A stretch of 54,599 bases of DNA from positions 1-54,599 of the IMG/VR virus record IMGVR_UViG_3300032224_000681. The stretch is one strand, 5' to 3'. Source of the DNA: a virus. Below are positions 1 through 8,860 of the stretch, piece after piece. The translations under genes were made by a program, and so were the position numbers. Below the pieces are notes generated by a model. It had not been told where the DNA came from. It worked only from the letters and a program-made list of their open reading frames with translations, and ran no database searches. How positions within the stretch are numbered: the first letter of the stretch is position 1; every line of letters begins with the position of its first letter.

Positions 1-1
1 C

Positions 2-397
2 TGGGTAATTTTAGGTGCTCAACATAAGATTGTAGAAGTAGAAAGAAACGTGTTTACCTACGTTACCGAGCTATTTATAGGCACTGATTCTTTGGGTTCT
101 GCTGAAAGATTTGGCGGTTCTTTAGTATCGGCCCCTCCTTCAAAAAAGATAAGAACAATAAAACCTGGGGTTGCTCAAACTAGAGTTAAACCAAAAAGTA
201 AAATAGTTAAAAATAACATTAAAGCTAATAAAAGAAATGTTACAAGCTTTGGTAAGATAGGAAACCGAACAAAGCCGACATCAGGTGTAAAAGCGCCTTC
301 TGTATGGAAGACTACTTCTCCAGTAAAAAAGATAACCTTTACTGAAAAGAAACGTTCTGTGGCTGTTACTACAAGATTACAAAAGAGGGTTGGTTAA
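2..397 (+). CDS. Baseplate hub protein, C-terminal part (5' end outside window)
   Basis: The reading frame is open from the first bases of the window, so the gene starts upstream and only about 131 C-terminal residues are seen. The visible part begins with a short beta-rich stretch (VWVILGAQHKIVEVERN style) that resembles the end of a phage hub or late-control D-type domain, followed by a long Lys/Arg-, Thr- and Pro-rich tail that looks disordered. Its stop overlaps the ATG of the spike-like gene by one base, which places it in the baseplate operon. An internal GTG at 50 is an unlikely real start because conserved-looking sequence lies before it. The hub assignment comes mainly from gene order. 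Confidence 0.5.
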   Translation, partial: WVILGAQHKIVEVERNVFTYVTELFIGTDSLGSAERFGGSLVSAPPSKKIRTIKPGVAQTRVKPKSKIVKNNIKANKRNVTSFGKIGNRTKPTSGVKAPSVWKTTSPVKKITFTEKKRSVAVTTRLQKRVG

Positions 398-921
398 TGG
401 ACGAACTAAAGTTCTATGGTATCTATCAAGGTATCTGCGCTGACGTTGATGACCCAGAAAAAGATAGCCGTATTAAGCTGCAGGTTCCTCAGGTTATGGG
501 TGAAGAGATTACTGAGTGGGCCCGCCCTTGCCTGCCAGTAACTTCTAATTCAAACCATCCTGACCACAAGAAGCATTTAGCTGCTGAGGTAGCTGCCCTT
601 TTACTTGGGCACGGAGACCACTCGGTATCTGTATCTGGAACAACTGGTTCTGGTGGAACCCCAAGTCATACACATTCTTTTAGTGCTACCCAGACTTTAT
701 CTCACACCAACAATCACACAGGTAACAGCCTAAGCCTTGACCATGAGCACGAAACTGCTGTTGATAAAGACAATAAATGGAATGATGACCAGGAGACAAA
801 CCAGACTCCTGAGCATACACCGCATAGACTTGTACCTAGAGTTGGTCAAAAGGTGTGGGTTATGTTTGTAGGCGGAGACCCTAATTATCCAGTATGGATG
901 GGAGTAGAATTAGATGGCTGA
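397..921 (+). CDS. Baseplate spike / assembly protein V-like (gp5 OB-fold)
   Basis: 174 residues. The first 45 residues (FYGIYQGICADVDDPEKDSR, then the IKLQVPQVMG strand) and the last 30 (GQKVWVMFVGGDPNYPVWMG) are the two halves of the OB-fold typical of gp5 N-terminal and gpV spike proteins of contractile tails. A His/Ser/Thr-rich insertion (about residues 70-145, many HTH and HSH runs) sits between them and may bind a metal or replace the usual needle. It is expected at the tip of the tail tube. The gene overlaps its upstream neighbour by one base and the gp25-like gene by eight. Confidence 0.8.
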   Translation: MDELKFYGIYQGICADVDDPEKDSRIKLQVPQVMGEEITEWARPCLPVTSNSNHPDHKKHLAAEVAALLLGHGDHSVSVSGTTGSGGTPSHTHSFSATQTLSHTNNHTGNSLSLDHEHETAVDKDNKWNDDQETNQTPEHTPHRLVPRVGQKVWVMFVGGDPNYPVWMGVELDG

Positions 922-1324
922 AGAACGCGCTATATCCCTACCCTTCTCATTTAACAGTGCTGGAGAAATTGGGTATACAACTGATTTAAAAAAGATTATT
1001 CAAGACAGAGTAGTTTTAGCTGTAATGACTAAACTTCAAGAAAGAGTTATGCGACCAAACTTCGGTAGCGATGTCTACGACTCATTGTTTGAAACTCAAT
1101 CAACAGCTGAAGGCATTGTTAGACAAGCTATTACTGGATGCTTTTCTACTTGGTTTCCGTATTTAAATTTAAGAACTATCCAGGCAACCCTTATAGATGA
1201 GGTATTAGAGTTTGATATTTACTACTCTAAAGGTAAGGGTAATGAGATTGAATCAGTAAACGTAAAGACAAGCTTGCTCACAAGAGCTGGTGAAGTTATT
1301 AAGGAGATATCAAATGGCAAGTAA
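914..1324 (+). CDS. Baseplate wedge protein, GPW/gp25-like
   Basis: 136 residues. The sequence shows the GPW/gp25 pattern: an N-terminal SLPFSFNSAGEIGYT strand, a helix (LKKIIQDRVVLAVMTKLQERVMRP) followed by NFGSDVYDSLFE, and a C-terminal VNVKTSLLTRAGEVI region. This family forms the sheath-initiating wedge component of contractile tails. ATG at 914 overlaps the spike gene stop (translational coupling) and the end overlaps the next start by 11 bases. Length is normal for the family. Confidence 0.88.
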   Translation: MAEERAISLPFSFNSAGEIGYTTDLKKIIQDRVVLAVMTKLQERVMRPNFGSDVYDSLFETQSTAEGIVRQAITGCFSTWFPYLNLRTIQATLIDEVLEFDIYYSKGKGNEIESVNVKTSLLTRAGEVIKEISNGK

Positions 1325-3029
1325 TTATGTCCCACAGGTGGATTACACATCTAGAGACTACGAAGCTATTAGAAATGATTTGATAGCTCTTATTCCAAAC
1401 TTTGCACCTAAGTGGACTAACCGCGACCCTGCAGATTTTGGTATGACAATGATTGAGCTATTCTCTTATATCGGAGATGAGCTTAACTTCTACATTGACC
1501 GCGCTCTTAATGAGTCATTCCTATCAACTGCTAGCCAAAGAAATAGCGTTCTTCAAATTGCAAAGATTTTAGGTTATGTACCTACAGGAGCTACAGCTGC
1601 AACGGTACTTCTTACTTTTCAAAACTCTACAAATTCTGCAATTACAGTACCAGCAAAAACCCAAGTTGCTACTAGCACAATGAACAATGGTCAAAGAACT
1701 CAAATTGTATTTGAAACAGATACTGAAGTAGTAGTGCCCGCAAAAGCAAATTCAATTAACGGTTCGGCAACTGTATATGCTACACAGGGTGAAACAATTC
1801 TTTCTGATTCAATTGGTACATCTGACGGAAGTGCTAATCAACAGTTTGAACTAGGTGAGAGCCCAGTAATTAATGGGAGTGTTTCTATTACTATTTCTGG
1901 AGTTAACTACTCTCAAGTCCCTTACCTCATTGACCATCAGGAATATGACCCTGTTTTTATTGCAGAAACTGATGCTGATAACGTCACATATGTAACATTT
2001 GGAGACGGTATTAGTGGTCGCATTCCTCCTAATGGTGCTGAAATTTTTGCATCCTATAGAGTTGGTGGGGGTGTAGCTGGAAACGTATCAGCTAACACTA
2101 TTAAATATATTATTAGTAATCAGGTAACTGGTCTAACTGTTATAAATCAAAATGTAGGTCAGACATCGGGGGCGGCATCTGGAGGTGCTGACCCAGAATC
2201 TACAGACTCTATTAGAATAAACGCGCCTCAAAGTATCCGTGCTCTGGGTCGTGCGGTGTCTTTATCAGACTACTCTTCTCTAGCCATTCAAGTTCCTGGG
2301 GTTGCCAAAGCAATTTCTATTGCAGAAGTTTATAGCAGCATCACTCTTTATATTGCCCCTTATGGTGACTCGGGTCTTCAATCTGATGGGTTGACATCTT
2401 CTACCGTGTTTAACAACTTGGTGGAAAAAGTCTATGCATTTTTTGCAGATAAAACTCCACCAGGAACAACTCTTACATTCCAACCACCTAAATATGTTCC
2501 AGCTAAATTAAAAGTTGATTCTGTTATCCTCCCTCAATATACAAAGGCTAAAGTTACTGCGGATATTCAAGCAGCTATTGCAGAGCTTTTTGCTTTTGAT
2601 AACGTTGCATTTAATGACCGCATTACTCTTCAAGATGTTCTTGGAACCATTAATGCGGTCCCAGGTGTATCAAGAGCCAATGTGTATAAGTTAGTGCGTT
2701 CTGATGAAGAGCAGACATTTTCTATTAGCAATAAGGTTCTTACAAGCAATGTTGCAACCCTTACAACCTCTGCAACTCACAACCTATCTGTAGGACAAAC
2801 CGTATTGATAAGCAACGTTGATACCACATTTAACGGTACTTACGTTGTAACAGCTACACCTGCTTCAAATACTTTTAGCTATGGATGTATTGCAACTAAC
2901 GTAAACACTACAGCAGTTACAGGTCTTGCAGCAGTAACTGCCCTTACAGTTCGTGACATTATCTGTACTACTAATGAGCTTCCACAACTAGGAGCACTAG
3001 AGCTAACTACAACAGGAGGCATCGAATAA
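1314..3029 (+). CDS. Baseplate wedge protein, J-like
   Basis: 571 residues from ATG 1314, chosen because AAGGAGAT lies just upstream and because the residues before it (from 1290) are unlike the family. The start MASNYVPQVDYTSRDYEAIR, followed by DPADFGMTMIELFSYIGDELNFYIDRALNESFL, is the signature of baseplate J-like/gp6-type wedge proteins. Central strands and a helical C-terminal part (DNVAFNDRITLQDVLGTINAVPGVSRANV) complete the fold. Residues about 470-550 (SNKVLTSNVATLTTSATHNLSVGQ region) look like an inserted beta domain. It belongs to the baseplate periphery and sits in order after gp25, as in other myoviruses. Confidence 0.88.
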   Translation: MASNYVPQVDYTSRDYEAIRNDLIALIPNFAPKWTNRDPADFGMTMIELFSYIGDELNFYIDRALNESFLSTASQRNSVLQIAKILGYVPTGATAATVLLTFQNSTNSAITVPAKTQVATSTMNNGQRTQIVFETDTEVVVPAKANSINGSATVYATQGETILSDSIGTSDGSANQQFELGESPVINGSVSITISGVNYSQVPYLIDHQEYDPVFIAETDADNVTYVTFGDGISGRIPPNGAEIFASYRVGGGVAGNVSANTIKYIISNQVTGLTVINQNVGQTSGAASGGADPESTDSIRINAPQSIRALGRAVSLSDYSSLAIQVPGVAKAISIAEVYSSITLYIAPYGDSGLQSDGLTSSTVFNNLVEKVYAFFADKTPPGTTLTFQPPKYVPAKLKVDSVILPQYTKAKVTADIQAAIAELFAFDNVAFNDRITLQDVLGTINAVPGVSRANVYKLVRSDEEQTFSISNKVLTSNVATLTTSATHNLSVGQTVLISNVDTTFNGTYVVTATPASNTFSYGCIATNVNTTAVTGLAAVTALTVRDIICTTNELPQLGALELTTTGGIE

Positions 3030-3030
3030 G

Positions 3031-5574
3031 ATGTCACGTTACGGTCTTGATTACTATAGCTCCTCAAGTTTTCCTTTAAGTTACTACGGTAGCGATAACG
3101 CATTATCGTTTGATGCTGCACCCGTAACAGCTATTTCTTCAGGCTACCTACAAATTACAGTTAAGTGGGCATCACCCCTTGGCAATTGGGATACCTTAAA
3201 AGTTATGAGAAGCCCATATGGTTACCCAGTAAATATTACTGATGGTATAAACGTAACCACAACAACTAAATCACAAAATAATCTTTTTTATATTGATAAT
3301 ATTGGTTTAAACAAAGCTAAGTTTTATTACTATTCTTTATTTGTACACGAAACCACACAAGATTCATGGGTGTTGGCTGGAAAAGTAATTGGGTTTGCAG
3401 TTCCAAATTATGGAACTGGTGACCGCCTGTACGATTTAATGCCCAACATTACTAAAATAACTACACCTTATGTAGCTTCACAACCTGAAGATAATGATGA
3501 CCTTAGGTCTTTCTTATCTTTGTTTGGTTATCAGTTTGACTATGTTAAGGGACTAACTAACACCATCTATCAACGCTACAACTTTGAACAGATGTCAGAT
3601 ACTGTAATCCCTTTGATACTAGAGCAGTTTGGTATTAAATACGAACCTGAAATTGGGTTTCAAAATTCACGTGTAATAGCTCGTGATTCTGTACAGCTAT
3701 CAAAAGAAAAAGGTTCTTCACAAGGTATTAGAGAATATATAAAAGCTTTTACTGGTTGGGCATGCCCTTCTCCAATTGAAGGTGCAATTAACCCAGTCGT
3801 AGAAGGTATTCAAACTGGTCATAATCTTATGCTTGATTACAACGACTCTTCATTTGAAGAGAGTATTGGACGTTGGGCATCTCGAGATGGAAGCGGTAGT
3901 TTAAAGCAGATAGCGGTTGACACTGTTACTTCTTATTATGTAAACGCCAATACCCTTCACTTAAACATTGGTACTAATGGGTATCGTGTTGGTGATTACA
4001 TAACTTTAAGTGGCTTTAAAATCCCTAAATTTAATTCTATTACTCCTATAGCAATTACTGGAAGTGATTCAACTGGTATTGATATATCCATGGTTGCTCC
4101 AAATATTGCTGTGGTATCTGGATATAACGCAGATACACAAGCTTATCCAATAGTAACCCCATATCCTGCACCACGTGCTGAATCTACAGCACCAGCTTTA
4201 TACCCTAATAAACAAAAGGGTTACCTTTCAGTTTCTAATGCTGGGTCTAGTGCAGCGGTAGTAACTATTACTTGCGGTTCAACTAATCCTATTGTTTACG
4301 GAATTCCAGTTATTTCTGGAGACCCGTATACCTTTAGTGCTTACTCTGCAGCTAGCGTAACTTCTAGAACATTTACTACAGGCATTAGCTGGTATGACCG
4401 TCTAGGTAACTTTATGGCTACAAGCACAGGAACCTCTGTCTCTAACGTAGCTGGTTCTTTTTCTGCTAGAGCAACAGTTTCTACAACGGCTCCATGTAAC
4501 ATCACATTTAACTCTTTTAATACCACAACTGGAACAGGGTATGCGGATGGTTCATACGCAAATATCCCTCTTACATACGTGTCTGGAAAACAACCCTCTA
4601 TTCTTCCTAGAGTTAACGTAACCATCTACCAAGGGGCTGTGCTATCTGTTTCTGTAATCAATGGTGGAAAGGGTGCGGACACAACAACCGTTTTCACTAT
4701 AAATAAAACAGACATTGGCAGCGCTACTGGTTCTGGGTTCCTTGTTACAACTAAACTTGTACAAGAGTCCTATTACGCTGTACCTGTTATTACAGTATCT
4801 AACGTAGCTAACGCAGCCTCTAATGAGCGTCACTACTTTGATAATTGCCAATTTGAACAGGCTAACTCTGTTACTGATTTTGATGAAGCTCGTCAATCCC
4901 ACATTACTCTTAAAGCTAACCGTATTAATGAGCTTATCAATCCTAATTTCTACAATGTAAGCAGCTATGCCCCTTGGTCAGTGACTAACGGTTCTCTTTC
5001 ACGACCAGCTGATACAACAATAATGACCTCAACTGCATCAGGTAACGTAACTCTTAAATCGTTTTCTAATAGTAATCAGTATATGAAAATCTTTTATCCA
5101 AACTCTGCTTACACATTTAGTTTGTATGCTAAAGGTGGGTTTGCCAGCTACGGCACAGTTAACATCCTTTGGTATAACTCATCAAAGACTTTATTATCTA
5201 CTACAACAGCTAATGCAGAAAACATTATTACTACTGATTGGACTCGCTATAGCGTATCTGGGTTAGCCCCAGCTACTGCTGCTTATGCAACTGTCAGCTT
5301 TACATGGTTCTGTAGCGCCTCTGGTAGAACCATGCAGGTAAAAGAAGCTTTGTTTGAGAACTCTGGACTATTGCTAGATTACTTTGACGGCACTAATGGT
5401 CGCATCATTCCAAGCACGGACCTGTTCTGGGAGGGTGGACAACCTAACCAGGGACGTAGCCATTACTACAAGAACCGCACAGCCATCCAAGTACGTATTA
5501 CCAAGGGCGCTTTGGATGAGTGGATTACTAGCGGTTCTACCTACGCGATATACCTAGCACAGCCTAATACGTAG
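3031..5574 (+). CDS. Tail-end protein, gpI-like domain with long beta-rich receptor-type C-terminus
   Basis: 847 residues. Residues about 130-260 (LYDLMPNITK, QPEDNDDLRSFLSLFGYQFD, VIPLILEQFGIKYEPEIGFQ, KEKGSSQGIREYIKAFTGW) match the tail protein I pattern found after J-like proteins. The remaining 580 residues are Ser/Thr/Asn/Gly-rich predicted beta strands with repeated jelly-roll-like blocks (for example NERHYFDNCQFEQ and INPNFYNVSSYAPWSVTNG), as in carbohydrate-binding modules of adhesins. Inference: an adaptor plus receptor-binding protein at the baseplate edge. No separate tail fibre gene follows, which supports a fused function. Confidence 0.7.
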   Translation: MSRYGLDYYSSSSFPLSYYGSDNALSFDAAPVTAISSGYLQITVKWASPLGNWDTLKVMRSPYGYPVNITDGINVTTTTKSQNNLFYIDNIGLNKAKFYYYSLFVHETTQDSWVLAGKVIGFAVPNYGTGDRLYDLMPNITKITTPYVASQPEDNDDLRSFLSLFGYQFDYVKGLTNTIYQRYNFEQMSDTVIPLILEQFGIKYEPEIGFQNSRVIARDSVQLSKEKGSSQGIREYIKAFTGWACPSPIEGAINPVVEGIQTGHNLMLDYNDSSFEESIGRWASRDGSGSLKQIAVDTVTSYYVNANTLHLNIGTNGYRVGDYITLSGFKIPKFNSITPIAITGSDSTGIDISMVAPNIAVVSGYNADTQAYPIVTPYPAPRAESTAPALYPNKQKGYLSVSNAGSSAAVVTITCGSTNPIVYGIPVISGDPYTFSAYSAASVTSRTFTTGISWYDRLGNFMATSTGTSVSNVAGSFSARATVSTTAPCNITFNSFNTTTGTGYADGSYANIPLTYVSGKQPSILPRVNVTIYQGAVLSVSVINGGKGADTTTVFTINKTDIGSATGSGFLVTTKLVQESYYAVPVITVSNVANAASNERHYFDNCQFEQANSVTDFDEARQSHITLKANRINELINPNFYNVSSYAPWSVTNGSLSRPADTTIMTSTASGNVTLKSFSNSNQYMKIFYPNSAYTFSLYAKGGFASYGTVNILWYNSSKTLLSTTTANAENIITTDWTRYSVSGLAPATAAYATVSFTWFCSASGRTMQVKEALFENSGLLLDYFDGTNGRIIPSTDLFWEGGQPNQGRSHYYKNRTAIQVRITKGALDEWITSGSTYAIYLAQPNT

Positions 5575-5580
5575 TAGGAT
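5575..5580 (+). promoter_or_regulatory. Leaderless promoter -10 (TAGGAT)
   Basis: TAGGAT is followed by exactly six bases and then the ATG at 5587, so the predicted transcript starts at or next to the start codon. This is the geometry known for leaderless actinobacterial genes. The same spacing recurs at five other genes in the window. No clear -35 is visible. Confidence 0.5.
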
Positions 5581-5586
5581 AGGCTC

Positions 5587-5868
5587 ATGCTTGAGCTACT
5601 TCTTATCGGATGCTTCACAGGATTCTTCCTAGCTGGAGTACGCCCGCTACTGGATGTCCTTAGTATCTTCATAGGTATTCAAATATTAAATGCAGTGTTC
5701 TCTATTTTGTTTTCTGCTGTAGCTGTGTATTTAGTTGAAGTTTCAACTATTAAAAGCTACATCCTCTACACCATAGCTGGGGCTTTTCTAGGGGCGGCTT
5801 TACTAGCCCTTGTAGAAAGGGTTAACACCTATAGGCCAGCAGTCATTAATAGCGCCCGCCAAGATTAG
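5587..5868 (+). CDS. Small membrane protein, three predicted transmembrane segments (possible holin)
   Basis: 93 residues, strongly hydrophobic. Segments at about residues 2-20, 24-52 and 58-80 can each span a membrane, and the C-terminus is polar (RVNTYRPAVINSARQD). Size and topology would suit a class I-like holin, but no endolysin lies beside it, so this is only a possibility; a membrane anchor or superinfection function is equally open. It follows the tail-end gene by 12 bases and has its own predicted leaderless -10. Confidence 0.6.
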   Translation: MLELLLIGCFTGFFLAGVRPLLDVLSIFIGIQILNAVFSILFSAVAVYLVEVSTIKSYILYTIAGAFLGAALLALVERVNTYRPAVINSARQD

Positions 5869-5871
5869 GTG

Positions 5872-5877
5872 TAGTAT
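5872..5877 (+). promoter_or_regulatory. Candidate promoter -10 (TAGTAT)
   Basis: TAGTAT lies 24 bases before the ATG at 5901, leaving room for a short leader that contains a near-perfect ribosome binding site (AAGGAGGTCC, 5890-5899). It would start the replication operon. No good -35 was seen. Confidence 0.35.
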
Positions 5878-5900
5878 GTGGGCGACCTAAGGAGGTCCAC

Positions 5901-6578
5901 ATGGATAAGTACTATGTACTGGTAGCAGGTAATGGAGCTACAAGTCGTGCAAATGTTGAAGCGTTAATGGAAGACCACTTCTATGCCAATGGCGCAGATG
6001 GTTTTGTTGTTATGCCAATCTTTGGTAACCCAACACCTTCACAAGTATTTGTAGCGCAATACGCAAAAGAAAAGAACAAGGAAGTTGTTTACGTAGCATC
6101 TGAGGGCGCTAACCTAACTAACCTTCCAGCAGCATCAATGATTAATGATGCTGACCCAATTAACAAAGCGGTTGAAATTGTTATTGGAGAGAAGGCTTCT
6201 GGCTTTCTTCTATGGTCTGATGAAGACAATACATCCCTTGACATTCTAGTTGCTTGCAAGAAAGCTGATATCAAATGCTTTGACCTTACTGACGGCCTGG
6301 TCCCTATTAATCCATCTGCTGATATTAAAAAGGCAGAAGAGGTTAAGTTTCCTGAAAAAGAAGTTGTTACAAAAGTTGAGGAGGATGAGGACGATGGCGC
6401 GGAGGAAGAAGAAAGCGGTGAAGATGAAGAGGACGACGACGAAGAGTACGAAGACGACGAAGAAGAAGCCGAAAGTCTTGAAAATCTCTATACGGGAGTC
6501 GAAGAAATAGCCCGCATCTTTGCCCGTGCTTTCAAAGAGGAGTTTAGCCGTAATGACACAGAGACCCCTAAGCCCTAA
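5901..6578 (+). CDS. Hypothetical protein with Rossmann-like N-terminus and very acidic tail
   Basis: 225 residues. Residues 1-145 look like an alpha/beta domain (KYYVLVAGNG, ADGFVVMPIFG, NKEVVYVASEG, ASGFLLWSDED, DILVACKKADIKCFDLTDG). Residues 150-205 are an almost unbroken run of Asp/Glu, followed by a short amphipathic helix (LYTGVEEIARIFARAFKEEF). An acidic tail of this kind can mimic DNA or hold a basic partner; the following gene product is basic and DNA-binding. It has a strong Shine-Dalgarno and overlaps the next gene by 26 bases. Function unknown. Confidence 0.75.
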   Translation: MDKYYVLVAGNGATSRANVEALMEDHFYANGADGFVVMPIFGNPTPSQVFVAQYAKEKNKEVVYVASEGANLTNLPAASMINDADPINKAVEIVIGEKASGFLLWSDEDNTSLDILVACKKADIKCFDLTDGLVPINPSADIKKAEEVKFPEKEVVTKVEEDEDDGAEEEESGEDEEDDDEEYEDDEEEAESLENLYTGVEEIARIFARAFKEEFSRNDTETPKP

Positions 6579-7458
6579 GGCTTTGGGTCTCCTCGTCCAG
6601 ATTTACTTAGAGGGGGCCCCAGGAGGCGCTGAGGGCCTCGCTAAGACCTTTTCAGTAGGCGTCAAGTATGTTCTGTCAGGACTGAAGGAACTACGCTCTA
6701 TGGGCCTTGTAGACACAATTAAAGGCAAGGGGTCTAACGGGCAGTTCTGGGCTGAGCTAAACGTTACTGAGGAAGGAGTGCGGTACTGTGAAAACATGGT
6801 CAACCGCATGCCAAAAAGGAGTGCGGAACCGCATGCCATTTTAGGCTCATCCATTTCACAGAATAGCTACCTAGCAGATACTCCGTATAGTAAAGGAGCT
6901 AATTCAGTAAAAAGAAGAACGAACGGAGTTCGTTCCAAAAAGAAATACAAAACCATGGAGGTTAACGTGAACGATTTTGGCGGGACACCAATGGACCCTG
7001 ACGATATCGCGGAACTACAGGCTAAGGATAAAAAACGTAAGAGGGAAGAACGCCTTAGTCGCAAGACACAGAAGGTTGAAGAACGGGCTAAGTCCCGCGC
7101 TTCTAAGACTGTTCAAGAATGGACTGCCCAAGATAGCGTTAGTTATTTTGCGGAACAGGTTACTCACTTCTGGCAGATACCTGACCATCATGTTGATATA
7201 CAAAAATTCTTTTTTGCACTTAGTAACTTTCAGGCTAAGTACAACACCGATGGTCCTCTTGAAAAAATTATGATTGACAACTACCTTTCCTCCATCAAGC
7301 AGGACACGGCAGTGCAAAGCGCTGACCACCTATGGCGTAGGTTCATGACCATGGCTCCATCTCTTGTTGAAGATGCGAGACGTGATAGTGTCACTCCTGA
7401 ACAGCTTGAAGAGATTCGTAATAACGCTTTGCAATCTAAGACCAGAAGGGATTTGTAA
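6553..7458 (+). CDS. Winged-helix protein, candidate replication initiator
   Basis: 301 residues from ATG 6553 (GAGGAG 11 bases upstream; the longer frame from 6520 has no good start). Residues 1-75 form a winged helix (LSPKALGLLVQIYL, GAEGLAKTFSVGVKYVLSGLKELRSMGLVDTIKGKG), followed by a basic linker rich in KKKRR and a helical C-terminal domain (ESVSYFAEQVTHFW and LWRRFMTMAPSL). The overlap with the DnaC-like ATPase gene and the downstream helicase and primase suggest an origin-binding or loader-partner role, like phage initiators of the DnaD/O type. The functional call is inference. Confidence 0.6.
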   Translation: MTQRPLSPKALGLLVQIYLEGAPGGAEGLAKTFSVGVKYVLSGLKELRSMGLVDTIKGKGSNGQFWAELNVTEEGVRYCENMVNRMPKRSAEPHAILGSSISQNSYLADTPYSKGANSVKRRTNGVRSKKKYKTMEVNVNDFGGTPMDPDDIAELQAKDKKRKREERLSRKTQKVEERAKSRASKTVQEWTAQDSVSYFAEQVTHFWQIPDHHVDIQKFFFALSNFQAKYNTDGPLEKIMIDNYLSSIKQDTAVQSADHLWRRFMTMAPSLVEDARRDSVTPEQLEEIRNNALQSKTRRDL

Positions 7459-8144
7459 TGTATTTGCTAGAAACCCAGAAGGTTCGCCGTCGTACTTGGA
7501 TACAGGCATCTTCAATTCCTAAAGCTCGTATCGGTTGGACTATGCAAGACTGCGTAGATTTTAATCCTGCTGATATTGTTGACATTAAAAAGTGGATGAC
7601 TCGTTTACAAAAGGGTGAGGTCATCCGTGCCTCTGGTAATCCATATTGCGGTCGTGGGTTGTTATTGGCTGGTAAGCCTGGTCGTGGAAAGTCCACAGTA
7701 GCCGCAGCAGTTATTCAAACTCTTATGCTTACCACAGACCCAAAAGCTTTTGATATTAAAGACCATGAGGTTTTGGTACGCCCTTGCTACTTTATGACCT
7801 TTAACGACATTATTGCTTTGCAAGGTCGCATGATGGATAGCCCGACAGACTGGGAGGAAGTCCTCTACTATGGTGTCTTAGGCGAAGCGCATGACCCCTA
7901 TAACATCAGGGTCCTAGTGATTGATGATGTGGGGCGAGAGCATTCAAGCTTAAGTGGTTGGCAGAAAAACGTTCTGCATCATGTACTCCGTACACGGTTC
8001 AATCGCGGTCTTCCTACCATAGTTACTACTAACATTATGCTAGAAGACTGGGCAGGATTATATGGAGATGCAACCGCTAGCTTTGCTAAAGAAGCTTTCG
8101 TTTACTTCCCTATGGACAAGAGCCAAGGAGACCTACGAGGATGA
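7458..8144 (+). CDS. DnaC-like helicase loader (AAA+ ATPase)
   Basis: 228 residues. Walker A GKPGRGKST at residues 72-80 and Walker B VLVIDDVG at 152-159, followed by the helix HHVLRTRFNRGLPTIVTTN (sensor region) and an arginine-finger area, are the pattern of DnaC/IstB-type loaders. The expected role is to place the DnaB-like helicase (8857-10083) on DNA. The gene overlaps the winged-helix gene by one base and the SWIM gene by four, so it is translated as part of the replication operon. Confidence 0.8.
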   Translation: MYLLETQKVRRRTWIQASSIPKARIGWTMQDCVDFNPADIVDIKKWMTRLQKGEVIRASGNPYCGRGLLLAGKPGRGKSTVAAAVIQTLMLTTDPKAFDIKDHEVLVRPCYFMTFNDIIALQGRMMDSPTDWEEVLYYGVLGEAHDPYNIRVLVIDDVGREHSSLSGWQKNVLHHVLRTRFNRGLPTIVTTNIMLEDWAGLYGDATASFAKEAFVYFPMDKSQGDLRG

Positions 8145-8452
8145 GCAACGTCGTGTCAGATAATAAACTTGTACAAGTTTTTCTTAGCCAGACACAGACC
8201 CCTGGTCCAGGCATCTATGAAGTATCTGTAGATGAAGACAATAAGTTCTACTGCACATGCCAGGGTTACCAAGGTCGTAACACATGCAAGCATGTTAAGT
8301 TTGTACAAGCCCGTGTAAAATCAAATGGGGGCAACAATTATCCGCTAGAGTTCTCTAGCCGTGCTACCAAAGACGACGTTATTAAGGCTAAGCAATCTAA
8401 AGAAGATTTCCGTGACTTCGTAATTCGCTTCGGTAAGATAGAAGTTTTTTAA
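8141..8452 (+). CDS. SWIM zinc-finger protein
   Basis: 103 residues. C38, C40, C49 and H51 give the CxC-x8-CxH signature of SWIM domains in the context FYCTCQGYQGRNTCKHVKF, with the usual aromatic residues before the first cysteine. SWIM modules bind DNA or protein, for example in recombination mediators and SNF2 partners. It sits between the helicase loader and the helicase with ATGA-type overlap, so a replication accessory role is likely. No other domain was recognised. Confidence 0.72.
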   Translation: MSNVVSDNKLVQVFLSQTQTPGPGIYEVSVDEDNKFYCTCQGYQGRNTCKHVKFVQARVKSNGGNNYPLEFSSRATKDDVIKAKQSKEDFRDFVIRFGKIEVF

Positions 8453-8860
8453 ATGAAGCACGGGGATATCAGTAACGAGCTCCCCAAAAGGATGTTAGTT
8501 ACAACAGATGTAATAATGGATGTAGAAATTTCTGTAAAGAAAAAACTACTTATCATTCCTACAATAAAAGTTAATAAAAAGTTTAGACGCGATGTCTTAA
8601 GCTACCTATACATCTATACATCACGTATGGGTGTTACGCTTGAACTCGTATCATATGAACTAGACGAAGAAAATTTATCTGAGGCTATGGACTCACTTGA
8701 CAAGGTGGGCACTAATCCCTTTAGATACTTTACGGCATACGAATCGGTTAATCATTTGGTCAACGAACTTCCCTACAGACCTGAAGTTCTTGGCGTTGTT
8801 GATGTAGACTCGCGCCTCTTACAGTACGGTCGATGGGGAAGGACATTTAAGGAACTATGA
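8453..8860 (+). CDS. Hypothetical protein, possible degenerate HAD-like fold
   Basis: 135 residues of alternating strands and helices: LVTTDVIMDV near the start, a helix ending in RRDVLSYLYIYTSRMGV followed by TLELVSYEL, and VLGVVDVDSRLLQYG near the end. The order (strand with Asp, helix, strand, late strand with Asp pair) recalls small HAD-like proteins, but the canonical DxDx(T/V) loop is not convincing. Adjacent to and overlapping the DnaB-like gene. Function unknown; the fold suggestion is weak. Confidence 0.6.
   Translation: MKHGDISNELPKRMLVTTDVIMDVEISVKKKLLIIPTIKVNKKFRRDVLSYLYIYTSRMGVTLELVSYELDEENLSEAMDSLDKVGTNPFRYFTAYESVNHLVNELPYRPEVLGVVDVDSRLLQYGRWGRTFKEL

Noticed and set aside
6250-6510. 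Lys-rich open frame of 86 codons
   Set aside because: It overlaps, in another frame, the acidic tail of the 5901 gene; GAA/GAT-rich DNA gives AAG/ATG-rich codons in that frame.
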